DNA from: Thermoleophilia bacterium
GTDB lineage: Bacteria; Actinomycetota; Thermoleophilia; Gaiellales; Gaiellaceae
Reading direction: 5' to 3'
NCBI GenBank assembly: GCA_025934335.1
Contig: JAICYG010000013.1
Span: forward strand, 1 to 24,787
DNA: 24,787 bases
How positions within the stretch are numbered: position 1 is the first letter of the stretch; each line of letters begins with the position of its first letter. The notes beneath the pieces were generated by a model that worked only from the letters and a program-made list of their open reading frames with translations, was not told the origin of the DNA and made no database searches. Both the position numbers and the translations under genes were made by a program. This document shows positions 7,492 to 16,938 of this stretch, piece after piece.

Positions 7492-7757
7492 GCGTACGAC
7501 GAGACGAGGAGGGGGACGTGGTAGTGCCCGTGGCCGAGCTCGATCTCCAGCTCGACCCGCTTGAAGAACGGCGACGCCGGATAGAACACGATGCGGTACG
7601 TGCCCGGGCCGGCCTCGGCCAGCTCGCGGATCCTGCCGTCTCCGTCCGTGACCCCCTCGCCCGCGAGCGACCCATCGGTGCCGTAGAGCTCGACGCGGAT
7701 GCCCGCGGCAGGCGCGCCGCGCTCGGTGTCGAGGACGTGGGTGGAGACGGTCGTCAT
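7467..7757 (-). CDS. hiuH: 5-hydroxyisourate hydrolase (transthyretin-like)
   Basis: A 96-residue transthyretin-fold enzyme that hydrolyses 5-hydroxyisourate to OHCU. It has the N-terminal STHVLDTERG motif with the active-site histidine at position 7, the HYHVPLL strand, and the diagnostic C-terminal YRGS tetrapeptide. No signal peptide is present, so it is cytoplasmic. The segment just before YRGS reads SSYACAT rather than the more usual SPFGYST, a mild divergence. The ATG overlaps the stop of the upstream deaminase as ATGA. Confidence 0.94.
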   Translation of the reverse strand: MTTVSTHVLDTERGAPAAGIRVELYGTDGSLAGEGVTDGDGRIRELAEAGPGTYRIVFYPASPFFKRVELEIELGHGHYHVPLLVSSYACATYRGS

Positions 7758-9067
7758 GCGGCCCAGAGCCTCGCCGCCTGCTTGCGATGCTCGCGCGCGA
7801 TCTCCTCCTCGCTCGCCCGCACGAGCGCACCCGCGTGCACGACCTCCTCGCCGCCGACGAGCAAGGTCTCGACGCGGTGCGGCCCGCTCAGGACGAGGTT
7901 CGCGACGAGGTCCTCGGCGCCGCCGAACGAGAGACCGTCCGTGCGCCAGATCGCGAGGTCGGCTCGCTTCCCCGGGGCGAGGGCGCCGATGTCGTCGCGA
8001 CGCAGCACCTCGGCGCCGCCGCGGGTCGCGAGCCGCAGCGCGTCGCGTGCAGTCAGCTCCTCCGGGCCGCCGCGGCCGCGTGCGACGAGCAGCGCGTTCT
8101 TCACGTCGACGAAGAGATCGCTCCGCTCGTTCGAGGCGCTGCCGTCGACCCCGAGCCCTACGCGCACACCTGCGTCGAGCATGGGCCGCACCGGTGCGAC
8201 GCCGGCCCCGAGTCTCAGGTTCGAGGTCGGGCAGTGGGCGACGCCGACACCGGCGCGCGCGAAGCTCTGCACGTCGCCGTCGGAGAGGTGCACGCAGTGC
8301 GCGCACCAGACGTCGTCGCCGAGCCAGCCGACGCGCTCCAGGTACTCGACGGGCGTGCACCCGTACAGCTCGCGGCAGTACGCATCCTCCTCCACCGTCT
8401 CCGCGAGATGCGTGTGGAGCTGCAGACCGAGCCGGCGGGCGAGCGCGGCCGACTCCTCCATCAGCCGCGCCGTCACGGAGAACGGCGAGCACGGCGCGAC
8501 GGCGACCTGCACCATCGACCCGTCTGCCAGCCCGTGCAGACGCTCCGTGTCCGCGAGGATCGCGTCGATGTCCTCGACGAGCGAGTCCGGCGGCAGGCCG
8601 CCGTCCGACTCACCGAGGTCCATCGAGCCGCGCGAGGCGACGAGCCGTACGCCCAGCTCCCGGGCGGCGCGAATCTCGGCCTCGACGAGCCCGGAGACGC
8701 CGCGCGGGAACACGTAGTGGTGGTCGAAGACGGTGGTGCAGCCCGACAGCGCCAGCTCCGCGAGACCGCAGCGGGCGGCCGCGTACTCCATCTCGTCGTC
8801 GATGCGAGCCCAGCGCGGGTAGAGCGTCTTCAGCCACGTGAACAGGTCGGCCTGCTGCGCCCGCGCGCGCGTCAGCGTCTGGTACAGGTGATGGTGCGTG
8901 TTGACGAAGCCCGGCGTGACGACCGCGCCGTGCAGGTCCTCCGCGCCGGCCGGCGCGTCGCCCGAGCCGACCTCCGCGACGAAGCCGTCCTCGATGCGCA
9001 CCCAGCCGCGCTCGTGCTCCGTCCCGGCGTCGTCCATCGTGACGACCCACGCGTTCGCGAGGATCAC
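7754..9067 (-). CDS. 8-oxoguanine deaminase-like amidohydrolase
   Basis: A 437-residue amidohydrolase (TrzN/AtzA-like branch) that most resembles 8-oxoguanine deaminase, which converts 8-oxoguanine to urate. Metal-site features in order: NTHHH with H58 and H60, LHTHLAET, WCAHCVHLS and GVDGSASNE. The segments FTWLKTLYPRWARI and CTTVFDHHYVFP resemble 8-oxoguanine deaminases rather than guanine deaminases. The GTG at 9067 overlaps the adenine deaminase stop as GTGA. The frame continues upstream for hundreds of codons, but that is a shadow of the ade gene. In an operon that degrades urate, this product makes biochemical sense. Another substrate such as guanine or a related heterocycle cannot be excluded. 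Confidence 0.85.
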   Translation of the reverse strand: MILANAWVVTMDDAGTEHERGWVRIEDGFVAEVGSGDAPAGAEDLHGAVVTPGFVNTHHHLYQTLTRARAQQADLFTWLKTLYPRWARIDDEMEYAAARCGLAELALSGCTTVFDHHYVFPRGVSGLVEAEIRAARELGVRLVASRGSMDLGESDGGLPPDSLVEDIDAILADTERLHGLADGSMVQVAVAPCSPFSVTARLMEESAALARRLGLQLHTHLAETVEEDAYCRELYGCTPVEYLERVGWLGDDVWCAHCVHLSDGDVQSFARAGVGVAHCPTSNLRLGAGVAPVRPMLDAGVRVGLGVDGSASNERSDLFVDVKNALLVARGRGGPEELTARDALRLATRGGAEVLRRDDIGALAPGKRADLAIWRTDGLSFGGAEDLVANLVLSGPHRVETLLVGGEEVVHAGALVRASEEEIAREHRKQAARLWAA

Positions 9068-10752
9068 GCGGACAGCTCCACCAGCTCGAACCGGTCGACG
9101 TCGACGAGCCCCCGGTCGGTGAGCTTCAGCGACGGGATCACCGAGAGCGCGAGGAACGACAGGTGCTGGAACGGCGCCTCGAGCGTGCAGCCGAGCGTCC
9201 GGGCCGCGTCTGCGAGCGCGTGCGACTGCGCGACGACCTCCTCGAGCGGCGCGTCCGAGAGCAGGCCCGCGACCGGCAGCGGTAGCTCCGCGAGCACCTC
9301 CGCGCCGTCGACGACCACGATGCCGCCGCCGCGGTTCGCGAGGCGCCGCACGGCCGCCGCCATCGATGCGTCGTTCATGCCGACGACGACGACGTTGTGC
9401 GCGTCGTGCGCGACACTCGACGCGATCGCGCCGCGCTGGAGCCCGAAGCCGCGCACGAGACCGAGGCCGACGCGGCCCGTGCCGAGGTGGCGCTCGACCA
9501 CCGCGATCTTCGCCAGGTCCTGCGCGGAGTCGGGGAGCGCCTCGCCTGCGCGCACGGGCGGGGACGCGACGAGCGAGTCCGTGACGATCTGGCCCGGGAC
9601 GATCCCGATCACGCGTGCCTCGCCGCCCCCGAACTCGAGGCGGAACATCTCGGGCCCGAAGGCGCCGATGCGAACGGTGTGGCGCACCCAGTCGGGCACC
9701 GCCGCGCGCGGGAACTCCGCCACCGGTCGGCCGTTCTTGAGCACCGCATCCGGCACGAACCGCTCGAGGTCGGGCAGGAGGACGAGGTCGGCGCGGTACC
9801 CGGGCGCGACCGCGCCGAGCCCCTGCAGCCCGTGCCAGAGCGCCGGGTTGAGCGTGGCGCAGACGAGCGCGTCCTCGGCCGGGATGCCGAGCTCGACCGC
9901 GTCGCGCACCATCGAGTTGATGTGACCGTCCGCAGCTATGTGCTCCGGTTCGCGATCGTCGGTGCAGAACGCGATCCTGCCCGGGCCGTACTCGGCGAGC
10001 AGCGGCAGCAGGGCCTCCAGGTTGCGCGCGGCGCTCGCCTCGCGAATCAGCAGCCACATCCCGGCCCGCAGGCGCTCGCGCCCTTCCTCGGCGGTGTACG
10101 CCTCGTGGTCGGAGCCGATCCCGGCCGCCGCGTACGCGTTCAGCTCGCGGCCGAGCACCCCTGGCGCGTGGCCGTCGACGTGGCGCGCGAGGGCGAGCTT
10201 CTCGAGCTCGGAGTCGGCGCCGCCGATCACGCCGGGGAAGTTCATCATCTCGGCGAGCCCGATCACGCGGCGGCGGCGGAGCAGCGCGTCGAGGTCTCCC
10301 GGCGTCAGGTCGCGGCGGGGCGACTCGAAGCTCGAGGCCGGGACGCACGACGAGGCCATGAAGTAGACGTCGAGCGGCACCTCGCTGCACAGGTCGATCA
10401 GCCAGTGGACGCCGTCCGTTCCGAGCACGTTCGCGATCTCGTGCGGGTCGGCGACGACCGCGGTCGTCCCGAACGGGAGCACGAGCCGCGCGAACTCGTC
10501 GACGAGCAGCTTCGACGACTCGAGGTGCATGTGCGCGTCGATGAAGCCGGGCACGACGTACCGTCCCGACGCGTCGAGCGTCTCGTCGCCCTCGTAGTGG
10601 CCGAGCCCGGCGACGTGCCCGTCGACGATCGCGACATCGGTCTCGAGCCACTCGCGCGTGAACACCGAGAGCACGCTGCCGCCTCGGATAACGAGGTCGG
10701 CCGGCTGCTCGCCGCGCGCGACCGCAAGCCTCCTCGAAAGGGGTGCGCCCAT
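9064..10752 (-). CDS. ade: Adenine deaminase
   Basis: A 562-residue amidohydrolase of the AdeC/Ade family, catalysing adenine to hypoxanthine plus ammonia. Metal-site motifs: FIDAHMHLESS (H74, H76), DPHEIANVLG (102-111), GIGSDHEA and AFCTDDREPEH. The C-terminal cap contains SVAHDAHNVVVVG and the closing SFLALSVIPSLKLTDRG block, both characteristic of adenine deaminases. The ATG at 10752 is the first gene of the leftward operon and faces the xanthine dehydrogenase operon. No Shine-Dalgarno sequence is seen; a TACGGT hexamer 9 nt upstream suggests a near-leaderless transcript. The hypoxanthine made here is the substrate of the divergent xanthine dehydrogenase. Confidence 0.94.
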   Translation of the reverse strand: MGAPLSRRLAVARGEQPADLVIRGGSVLSVFTREWLETDVAIVDGHVAGLGHYEGDETLDASGRYVVPGFIDAHMHLESSKLLVDEFARLVLPFGTTAVVADPHEIANVLGTDGVHWLIDLCSEVPLDVYFMASSCVPASSFESPRRDLTPGDLDALLRRRRVIGLAEMMNFPGVIGGADSELEKLALARHVDGHAPGVLGRELNAYAAAGIGSDHEAYTAEEGRERLRAGMWLLIREASAARNLEALLPLLAEYGPGRIAFCTDDREPEHIAADGHINSMVRDAVELGIPAEDALVCATLNPALWHGLQGLGAVAPGYRADLVLLPDLERFVPDAVLKNGRPVAEFPRAAVPDWVRHTVRIGAFGPEMFRLEFGGGEARVIGIVPGQIVTDSLVASPPVRAGEALPDSAQDLAKIAVVERHLGTGRVGLGLVRGFGLQRGAIASSVAHDAHNVVVVGMNDASMAAAVRRLANRGGGIVVVDGAEVLAELPLPVAGLLSDAPLEEVVAQSHALADAARTLGCTLEAPFQHLSFLALSVIPSLKLTDRGLVDVDRFELVELSA

Positions 10753-10761
10753 TGTCCGAGA

Positions 10762-10771
10762 ACCGTACCCT
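10762..10771. promoter_or_regulatory. Overlapping divergent -10 hexamers for ade and xanthine dehydrogenase operons
   Basis: Plus strand: TACCCT at 10766-10771, 7 nt before the GTG at 10779. Minus strand: TACGGT (bases 10767 to 10762), 9 nt before the ade ATG at 10752. The two hexamers share bases 10766-10767. Both match TAnnnT at leaderless spacing, and neither gene has a Shine-Dalgarno sequence. A weak TTAGGA lies 18 nt upstream of the minus-strand hexamer; no -35 is convincing for the plus strand. Confidence 0.45.
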
Positions 10772-10778
10772 TCGACTC

Positions 10779-11561
10779 GTGGACGTCCTAACGCCGACGA
10801 CGCTCGTGGAGGCTCTGCGCCTGAAGGCGGAGCACCCCGACGCCTGGGCGATCCAGGGCGGGACCGACCTGATGGTGGCGCTCAACTTCGACCGCGCGCG
10901 CCCCGAGCGGGTGCTGAACCTGAACGAGGTGCGCGAGCTGCGCGGCTTCACGCGCCAGAACGGCTCATTGCGTCTTGCCTCCGGGCTCACGTATGCGGAG
11001 ATCGAGCACGGGGAGCTCCGCGACGAGCTGCCCGCGCTCGCCGAGGCGTCGCGCACGGTCGGCTCGCCGCAGATCCGCAACCGCGGCACGATCGGCGGCA
11101 ACCTCGGCACCGCGTCGCCCGCCGGCGATGCGATTCCGCCGCTCGCGGTCGAGCGAGCGGAGGTCGAGTGCGCGTCCGTCCGCGGCACACGACGTGTTCC
11201 CGTCACGGACTTCATCACGGGCGTGAAGCGGAACGCGCTCGAGCAGGACGAGCTGATCACCGCCGTCTGGCTGTCCCCGTCGCGCGCGCCGCAGACGTTC
11301 ATGAAGATCGGCCCGCGGAACGCGATGGTGATCGCCGTCGTCTCGCTCGCCGTCGCCGCCGACGACGAGCTGCGCGCGTGCTTCGGGTCCGCGGCGCCGC
11401 GGCCCGTGCTGGTGACCGCGCCGCGGGACGAGGCCTCCTCGTTCCCCGAGCGGGTGGCCGAGGCGGCGGCGCCGATCGACGACGTGCGCGGCAGCGAGCG
11501 CTACCGCCGGCACGCGCTGCGCGTCCTCACCGAGCGCGCCCTGAAGCGGGTGCTTGCTTGA
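10779..11561 (+). CDS. Xanthine dehydrogenase, FAD-binding subunit (CoxM/XdhB-like)
   Basis: A 260-residue FAD subunit of a molybdenum hydroxylase. N-terminal VLTPTTLVEALRLKAEH leads to the FAD-pyrophosphate loop IQGGTDLMVAL, then SPQIRNRGTIGGNLGTASPAGD, the second FAD motif. The C-terminal half is the CO_deh_flav_C-type domain. I place the start at GTG 10779, where homologues begin. An earlier in-frame GTG at 10743 would add 12 residues and make the gene overlap the divergent ade start by 10 nt. Its stop overlaps the next gene's TTG start (TTGA). It transfers electrons from the 2Fe-2S subunit to NAD or another acceptor. Confidence 0.9.
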   Translation: MDVLTPTTLVEALRLKAEHPDAWAIQGGTDLMVALNFDRARPERVLNLNEVRELRGFTRQNGSLRLASGLTYAEIEHGELRDELPALAEASRTVGSPQIRNRGTIGGNLGTASPAGDAIPPLAVERAEVECASVRGTRRVPVTDFITGVKRNALEQDELITAVWLSPSRAPQTFMKIGPRNAMVIAVVSLAVAADDELRACFGSAAPRPVLVTAPRDEASSFPERVAEAAAPIDDVRGSERYRRHALRVLTERALKRVLA

Positions 11562-12009
11562 GAGTCTCGCTCACGATCAACGGCGAGCGCCACGAGGCCG
11601 ACTGCTGGGAGGGCGAGTCGCTCCTCTTCGCGCTGCGCGAGAAGCTCGGCTTCCCCGGCTCGAAGAACGCGTGCGAGCAGGGTGAGTGCGGCTCGTGCTC
11701 GGTCCTCTATGACGGCACGCTCGTCTGCGCCTGCCTCGTGCTCGCCGCGCAGGCGGACGGGCACGAGGTGACGACTGTCGAGGGACTCGCCGAAGGTGAA
11801 GAGTTGCACCCGGTGCAGCAGGCCTTCGTCGACGCGGGCGCCGTGCAGTGCGGGTTCTGCACGCCGGGGCTCGTCGTCGCAACCGCGGACCTGCTGCGGC
11901 GGAGCCCGGATCCCTCGGACGACGAGATCCGCGAGGCGCTCTCCGGCAACCTCTGCCGCTGCACCGGCTACGCGAAGATCTTCGATGCGGTGCGAGCGGC
12001 GGCGCGCTC

Positions 12010-12013
<4 letters not shown>
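11558..12013 (+). CDS. Xanthine dehydrogenase, 2Fe-2S subunit (CoxS/XdhC-like)
   Basis: A 151-residue iron-sulfur subunit with two 2Fe-2S domains. The plant-ferredoxin-type N-terminal cluster has C39, C44, C47 and C59 in the standard Cx4Cx2Cx11C spacing. The helical second domain carries CGFC and NLCRCTGY. The start is TTG at 11558, overlapping the FAD-subunit stop by 4 nt; no ATG or GTG is available in frame nearby, and the N-terminal strand LRVSLTINGE begins normally from it. The stop overlaps the large-subunit ATG as ATGA. It passes electrons between the molybdenum centre and FAD. Confidence 0.93.
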
Positions 12014-14223
<2,210 letters not shown>

Positions 14224-14226
14224 GTC

Positions 14227-15387
14227 CTACGCGACGAGCGTTCCCGGCTCGACGTCGCCGTCGGGCCGGAGCAGGCGCGGACCGCCGTGCGAGCGGGCGG
14301 CGAGCACGATCGCCTCGTCGTCATCAAGCGAGACGACGACGAGCGTGCCCTCCAGCTCGTCCTTCGCATAGGCGCCGGGCTCCATCTGCGCCTGCCGGAT
14401 GCCGCGCCCGCCGAGGTCGACGTCAACGAGGTACGACGGCCCACGCGCGCCCGGGTGATCCGAGACCGAAACGACGCGGCCGGCATAGAGCTCCACCTCG
14501 GGAACGTAGCGAACGCCCTCGTCGGGAGGCGGTGCCGTACCCGGCTCCTTGCGCACCACGGCCGCCACGGCGAAGACGACGATGACCGCCCCGACGAGGA
14601 GGCGCCAGGTCAGGTGCTCACCGCGGAAGAGCACACCGAGCCCGATCGCGATCACCGGGTTCACGTACGCGTACGTCGAGACGAGCCCGAGCGGCGCGTT
14701 CGCGAGCAGCCACACGTACGCCGTGTAGCCGACGAGCGAGCCGAACACGACGAGGTAGACCCAGCCGGCGATCGACCCCGCCGACGGCGAGAAGCCGTGA
14801 ACCGTGAATGCGGCCATCGGCAGCATCACGAATCCGCCCGCGAGCATCTCGAGCGAGGTCGCCGCGAACGGGTCGGCCGGCATCTCGACGCGCGCCGACA
14901 GGTACGAGCCCGTCGCCCACATCACGGCGGAGCAGAAGCAGAGCGCGATGCCCCACCACTTCGCGCCGCCCGACGGCTGCGCCAGCACGGCGACGCCCGC
15001 GAAGCCGATGCCGATGCCGGCCAGCACCTGCCAGGGCAGCCGCTCTCGCGTCAGTCGCAACACCGCGACCCAGAGAGGTACCGAGGCGATGATCAGCGAC
15101 GCGAGCCCCGTCGGCACGTTGCGTTCAGCGAAGAAGAGAATCGAGTTCGCGCCGGGGAGCAGGCACCCGATCACCAGGCAGGAGAGCGCCGCGCGCCGGG
15201 AGACGCGCAGCGACCCGCCGCGCGCGACGACGATCAGCGCCATGATCGAGCCCGACGCGATGAAGCGCGTCGAGGCGGCGAAGAGCGGCGGGATCGTGCG
15301 GCCGGCGTAGTAGATGCCGAGGTAGGTCGAGCCCCAGATCACGTAGACCGTGAGCAGCGCGGCCCAGACCTTGCTTCCTCGCGTCAC
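14227..15387 (-). CDS. EamA/DMT transporter fused to a C-terminal CsaA-like tRNA-binding domain
   Basis: A 386-residue protein. Residues 1-285 are a ten-helix drug/metabolite transporter with two EamA repeats (VIWGSTYLGIYYA near the start; STYAYVNPVIAIGLGVLFRGE near the end of repeat 2). After a proline-rich linker, residues 298-386 look like an OB-fold tRNA-binding domain of the CsaA/MetRS C-terminal type: the ELYAGRVVSV strand, DHPGAR, YLVDVDLG, YAKDELEGTLVVV and the closing LLRPDGDVEPGT, close to the CsaA ending. No stop or credible internal start separates the parts. The GTG start lies 3 nt after the YdcZ-type gene, so the two form an operon. Substrate unknown. Family members without this tail are about 300 aa. 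Confidence 0.88.
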   Translation of the reverse strand: MTRGSKVWAALLTVYVIWGSTYLGIYYAGRTIPPLFAASTRFIASGSIMALIVVARGGSLRVSRRAALSCLVIGCLLPGANSILFFAERNVPTGLASLIIASVPLWVAVLRLTRERLPWQVLAGIGIGFAGVAVLAQPSGGAKWWGIALCFCSAVMWATGSYLSARVEMPADPFAATSLEMLAGGFVMLPMAAFTVHGFSPSAGSIAGWVYLVVFGSLVGYTAYVWLLANAPLGLVSTYAYVNPVIAIGLGVLFRGEHLTWRLLVGAVIVVFAVAAVVRKEPGTAPPPDEGVRYVPEVELYAGRVVSVSDHPGARGPSYLVDVDLGGRGIRQAQMEPGAYAKDELEGTLVVVSLDDDEAIVLAARSHGGPRLLRPDGDVEPGTLVA

Positions 15388-15390
15388 GCG

Positions 15391-15831
15391 TTACCGAACG
15401 AGCGAGAGTGCCGCGCCGATTCCCAGGAGGCCGATGCCGACCGCGCGGGCGGGCGAGATGCCGATCTGCTCCACGCCGAACAACCCGAAGCGGTCGATCA
15501 CGGCGCCCATCACGAGCTGGCCCGCGATCAGGATCCCGATCACGGCCGTCGCGCCGATCCGCGGCTGCGCGAAGGTGATCGAGGTGACGACGGTGAAGCC
15601 CATCAGGCCGCCGATCCACATCCACACGGGCGTGCTGCCGAGCTGGCGAAGCCCGCCGATCCCGCCGCGTGCCGCGAGCATCACCGCGATGGAGATGACG
15701 AGCTGGATCGCGGTGGAGAACGCCAGCGCCTCGAGCACGCCGATGCGCCCGCCGAAGCGGCCCATCACCGCGACCTGGACGGAGCCGGCGAGGCCGCCCA
15801 GGACCGCGAGCAGAACCGCGAGCCCGCTCAC
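15391..15831 (-). CDS. DMT superfamily transporter, YdcZ (DUF606) type
   Basis: A 146-residue protein with five hydrophobic segments, matching YdcZ/DUF606 half-size DMT proteins: the AVLGGLAGSVQVAVMGRFGG opening, TPVWMWIGGLMGF, an IGATAVIGILIAGQLVMGAVIDRFGLFG block and IGLLGIGAALSLVR at the end. GTG 15831 is chosen because it gives the family length and has GAGGA 9 nt upstream; the frame extends further upstream without membrane character. It precedes the EamA gene by 3 nt and diverges from the EthD-like gene across 18 nt. Its substrate is unknown. Half-size DMT proteins often act as dimers. Confidence 0.85.
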   Translation of the reverse strand: MSGLAVLLAVLGGLAGSVQVAVMGRFGGRIGVLEALAFSTAIQLVISIAVMLAARGGIGGLRQLGSTPVWMWIGGLMGFTVVTSITFAQPRIGATAVIGILIAGQLVMGAVIDRFGLFGVEQIGISPARAVGIGLLGIGAALSLVR

Positions 15832-15835
15832 GAAG

Positions 15836-15841
15836 TAGTGT
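15836..15841 (+). promoter_or_regulatory. Candidate leaderless -10 (TAGTGT) for the EthD-like gene
   Basis: TAGTGT lies 8 nt before the ATG at 15850. There is no Shine-Dalgarno sequence in the 18-nt gap, so a leaderless transcript is likely. A -35 is not evident. Confidence 0.4.
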
Positions 15842-15849
15842 CCTCGACC

Positions 15850-16131
15850 ATGATCAGAGCAGTCGTACTCTACGAGGGGGACGTCGACCCGCAGCGCTAC
15901 GCCGAGCACCTGCCGATCGCGCGCCGCGTACCGGCAGACGCTTTCCGCCACGGGACCGTTTTCGGCGCGCCGTTCGGCGAGCCGGCGCATCGCTACTACG
16001 CCGAGTTCGAGTGGCCCGACCGCGCCGCCTTCGACGCTGCCATGTCATCGCCCGAATGGCTCGAGTCCGGCCAGGACGCGATGGCGATGGGCGTGCGGTT
16101 CAGCGTCGAGTTCGTCGAGCTCGAGGGTTAG
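15850..16131 (+). CDS. EthD family protein
   Basis: A 93-residue protein with the EthD dimeric alpha/beta-barrel pattern: IRAVVLYEGDVDPQRYAEHLPIAR at the start, a central RYYAEFEWPDRAAFDAAMSSPEW segment and a C-terminal edge strand. EthD domains occur as small oxygenase or reductase partners and as stand-alone proteins of unknown role. The ATG is 18 nt from the divergent YdcZ-type gene. Its TAG stop interlocks with the TAA stop of the converging crotonase gene in a shared TTAG. No reaction can be assigned. Confidence 0.82.
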   Translation: MIRAVVLYEGDVDPQRYAEHLPIARRVPADAFRHGTVFGAPFGEPAHRYYAEFEWPDRAAFDAAMSSPEWLESGQDAMAMGVRFSVEFVELEG

Positions 16132-16916
16132 AAGGCGGGCCGGCGCTTCTCGCGCACGGCCGCGACGCCCTCGTGGACGTCGGGGCCGGTCATGTCGAGG
16201 AACTCGAGCGCGAGCGACGCGTCGAACGCCGGCCCGGCCAGGCGCAGCCAGTTGTTGAGCGCGAGCTTCGTGTGGCGAATCGCCCGCTGCGAGCCCTCGG
16301 CGAGCTGCACCGCCACGGCGAGCGCGCGCTCCTCGAGCTCGTCGGCAGGGACGCACAGCGAGACGAGTCCGATCCGCTCCGCCTCCGCGCCGTCGAGCGG
16401 CTCGCAGAGGAGCAGGTGGTACTTCGCCTTCGCGAGCCCGCAGAGGAGCGGCCAGACGATCACGGCGTGATCGCCGGCGGCGACGCCGAGCTTCGTGTGG
16501 CCGTCGACGATGCGCGCGTCCGGGGTCGCGATCGAGACGTCGGCGAGCAATCCGACGGCGAGGCCCGCGCCGACCGCGGGGCCGGTGATCGCCGAGACGA
16601 TCGGCTTCGGGCAGTCGATGACGTTGTAGACGAGGTCGCGCGCCTCGTGGAAGACGCGCAGCCGCGTCGCCTCGTCGCTTGCGATCTCGAGCACGAGGTC
16701 GAGGTCGCCGCCCGAGCTGAACGCCCCGTCCGCGCCGCGAACGAGCACCGCGCGCGTGTCCTCGTCGTCGCCGATCGCCTTCCAGACCTCCGCCAGCTCG
16801 CGGTGCACCGTGCCGCTGACCGCGTTCAGCCGGCCCTCGGCGCGCAGCGTCAACCGGAGGACGTGCGGCGCGGGCCGGTCGAGCTCGAGCGACGGAAACG
16901 CGGCGTAGCGATCCAC
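16128..16916 (-). CDS. Enoyl-CoA hydratase/isomerase (crotonase) family protein
   Basis: A 262-residue crotonase-fold protein. Oxyanion-hole elements are AFSSGGDLDL and ITGPAVGAGLAVGL. The active-site region reads KLGVAAGDHAVIVWPLL, in place of the classical glutamate-bearing segment with PGAGGTQ. This marks a recurrent subgroup whose chemistry I cannot assign, so ordinary hydratase activity should not be assumed. The C-terminal EGVAAVREKRRPAF tail is normal. GTG 16916 has no Shine-Dalgarno sequence but has CATAAT 7 nt upstream. It diverges from the PaaG-like fusion gene and converges on the EthD-like gene with interlocked stops. Confidence 0.88.
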   Translation of the reverse strand: MDRYAAFPSLELDRPAPHVLRLTLRAEGRLNAVSGTVHRELAEVWKAIGDDEDTRAVLVRGADGAFSSGGDLDLVLEIASDEATRLRVFHEARDLVYNVIDCPKPIVSAITGPAVGAGLAVGLLADVSIATPDARIVDGHTKLGVAAGDHAVIVWPLLCGLAKAKYHLLLCEPLDGAEAERIGLVSLCVPADELEERALAVAVQLAEGSQRAIRHTKLALNNWLRLAGPAFDASLALEFLDMTGPDVHEGVAAVREKRRPAF

Positions 16917-16923
16917 CCGGCGG

Positions 16924-16931
16924 ATTATGGT
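16924..16931. promoter_or_regulatory. Overlapping divergent -10 hexamers between two crotonase genes
   Basis: Plus strand: TATGGT at 16926-16931, 7 nt before ATG 16939. Minus strand: CATAAT (16929 to 16924), 7 nt before GTG 16916. The hexamers share four bases, and spacing to each start codon is identical. Neither gene has a Shine-Dalgarno sequence. This points to a pair of divergent leaderless transcripts. Confidence 0.5.
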
Positions 16932-16938
16932 GGGCGGG

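Noticed and set aside
10743..10778. Earlier GTG start (10743) for the xanthine dehydrogenase FAD subunit
   Set aside because: It would overlap the divergent ade coding start by 10 nt and add residues not usual for the family; GTG 10779 fits better, though only proteomics can settle it.
10754..10784. Possible inverted repeat GTCCGAG ... CTCGTGGAC around the divergent promoter
   Set aside because: The arms differ by a two-base insertion, so symmetry is poor; not enough to call an operator.
7754..11302. Very long minus-strand open frame (about 1180 codons)
   Set aside because: Only the 437 residues from GTG 9067 have amidohydrolase motifs. The rest is a shadow of adenine deaminase and the xanthine dehydrogenase FAD gene, rich in Arg/Ala/Pro as expected for GC-rich antisense frames.
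14227..14496. Separate small gene for the CsaA-like domain
   Set aside because: No internal start with a ribosome binding site and no stop between it and the transporter; the single-frame fusion is the simpler reading.
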